Below are positions 14,533 through 14,559 of a stretch of 14,559 bases of DNA, one piece after another (positions within the stretch are counted from its first letter, which is position 1; every line of letters starts with the position of its first letter). The translations under genes were made by a program, and so were the position numbers. Where the stretch lies: NCBI GenBank assembly GCA_005883365.1, contig VAXA01000151.1, forward strand, positions 1-14,559, written 5' to 3'. This DNA is from Actinomycetota bacterium (GTDB lineage Bacteria; Actinomycetota; Thermoleophilia; Gaiellales; Gaiellaceae). The notes beneath the pieces were generated by a model that was given only the letters and a program-made list of their open reading frames with translations, had not been told where the DNA came from and ran no database searches.

Positions 14533-14559
14533 GCGTCGAGGACGATCGTCACCGGCCCG
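14529..14559 (-). CDS. dtd: D-aminoacyl-tRNA deacylase, C-terminal end only
   Basis: Only about ten codons are in the window, reading GPVTIVLDA and stop on the minus strand. GPVT is the Gly-cisPro active-site motif that lies at the extreme C-terminus of Dtd, the enzyme that removes D-amino acids from mischarged tRNA. The stop overlaps the next gene as ATGA. The call rests on one short motif. Confidence 0.55.
   Translation of the reverse strand, partial: GPVTIVLDA

Noticed and set aside
1..14559. CRISPR array, tRNA/rRNA gene, insertion sequence or prophage signs
   Set aside because: No regularly spaced repeats, tRNA-like cloverleaf, transposase motifs or flanking direct repeats were seen on either strand.

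Overview
The window is a very GC-rich stretch with strong G/C preference at third codon positions. It carries the bacterial transcription-termination / translation-initiation / ribosome-maturation cluster, almost all on the minus strand. Gene order, the protein signatures and the high GC fit an actinomycetote; my guess is class Thermoleophilia (Gaiellales or Solirubrobacterales type). That placement is inference and was not tested by any search.

Read along the minus strand (right to left) the order is: dtd (last ten codons only) - AlkZ-like winged-helix protein - possible promoter and intrinsic terminator/attenuator - rimP - nusA - ylxR - infB - ylxP (DUF503) - pyrimidine-nucleoside phosphorylase - 220-bp spacer - rbfA - nrnA - truB - ribF - [one plus-strand serine hydrolase] - rpsO - pnp - hairpin - GAF-domain protein running off the left edge. 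This is the classical rimP-nusA-ylxR-infB-ylxP-rbfA-nrnA-truB-ribF-rpsO-pnp cluster with two interruptions: a nucleoside phosphorylase between ylxP and rbfA, and a compact beta-lactamase-fold hydrolase between ribF and rpsO.

Many junctions are tight. rimP/nusA share ATGA, nusA/ylxR share TAACG, ylxR overlaps infB, rbfA overlaps nrnA, nrnA overlaps truB, and truB/ribF share GTGA, so most of the cluster should be co-transcribed and translationally coupled. Products work together: RimP and RbfA mature the 30S subunit, IF-2 starts translation, NusA and YlxR act on RNA polymerase/RNA, TruB modifies tRNA, NrnA finishes RNA decay started by PNPase, S15 is a primary 16S binder, and RibF makes FMN/FAD.

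The most interesting signal is not a new gene but a set of RNA structures at the breaks in the cluster. A 23-bp hairpin between infB and ylxP buries a perfect Shine-Dalgarno and start codon, and its only two imperfect pairs are G-U wobbles on the transcribed strand. The pnp leader has a 7-bp hairpin that buries its Shine-Dalgarno, next to a long stem and a possible competing pairing. rimP is preceded by a textbook intrinsic terminator downstream of a candidate extended -10. Hairpins also lie before rbfA and rpsO. Other points are a ylxR with no standard start codon (apparently ACG), a Cys3-His zinc-like motif in the NusA tail, and a PNPase with an enlarged central linker. I see no CRISPR, tRNA, rRNA or insertion sequence, and no gap above 300 bases without a gene.
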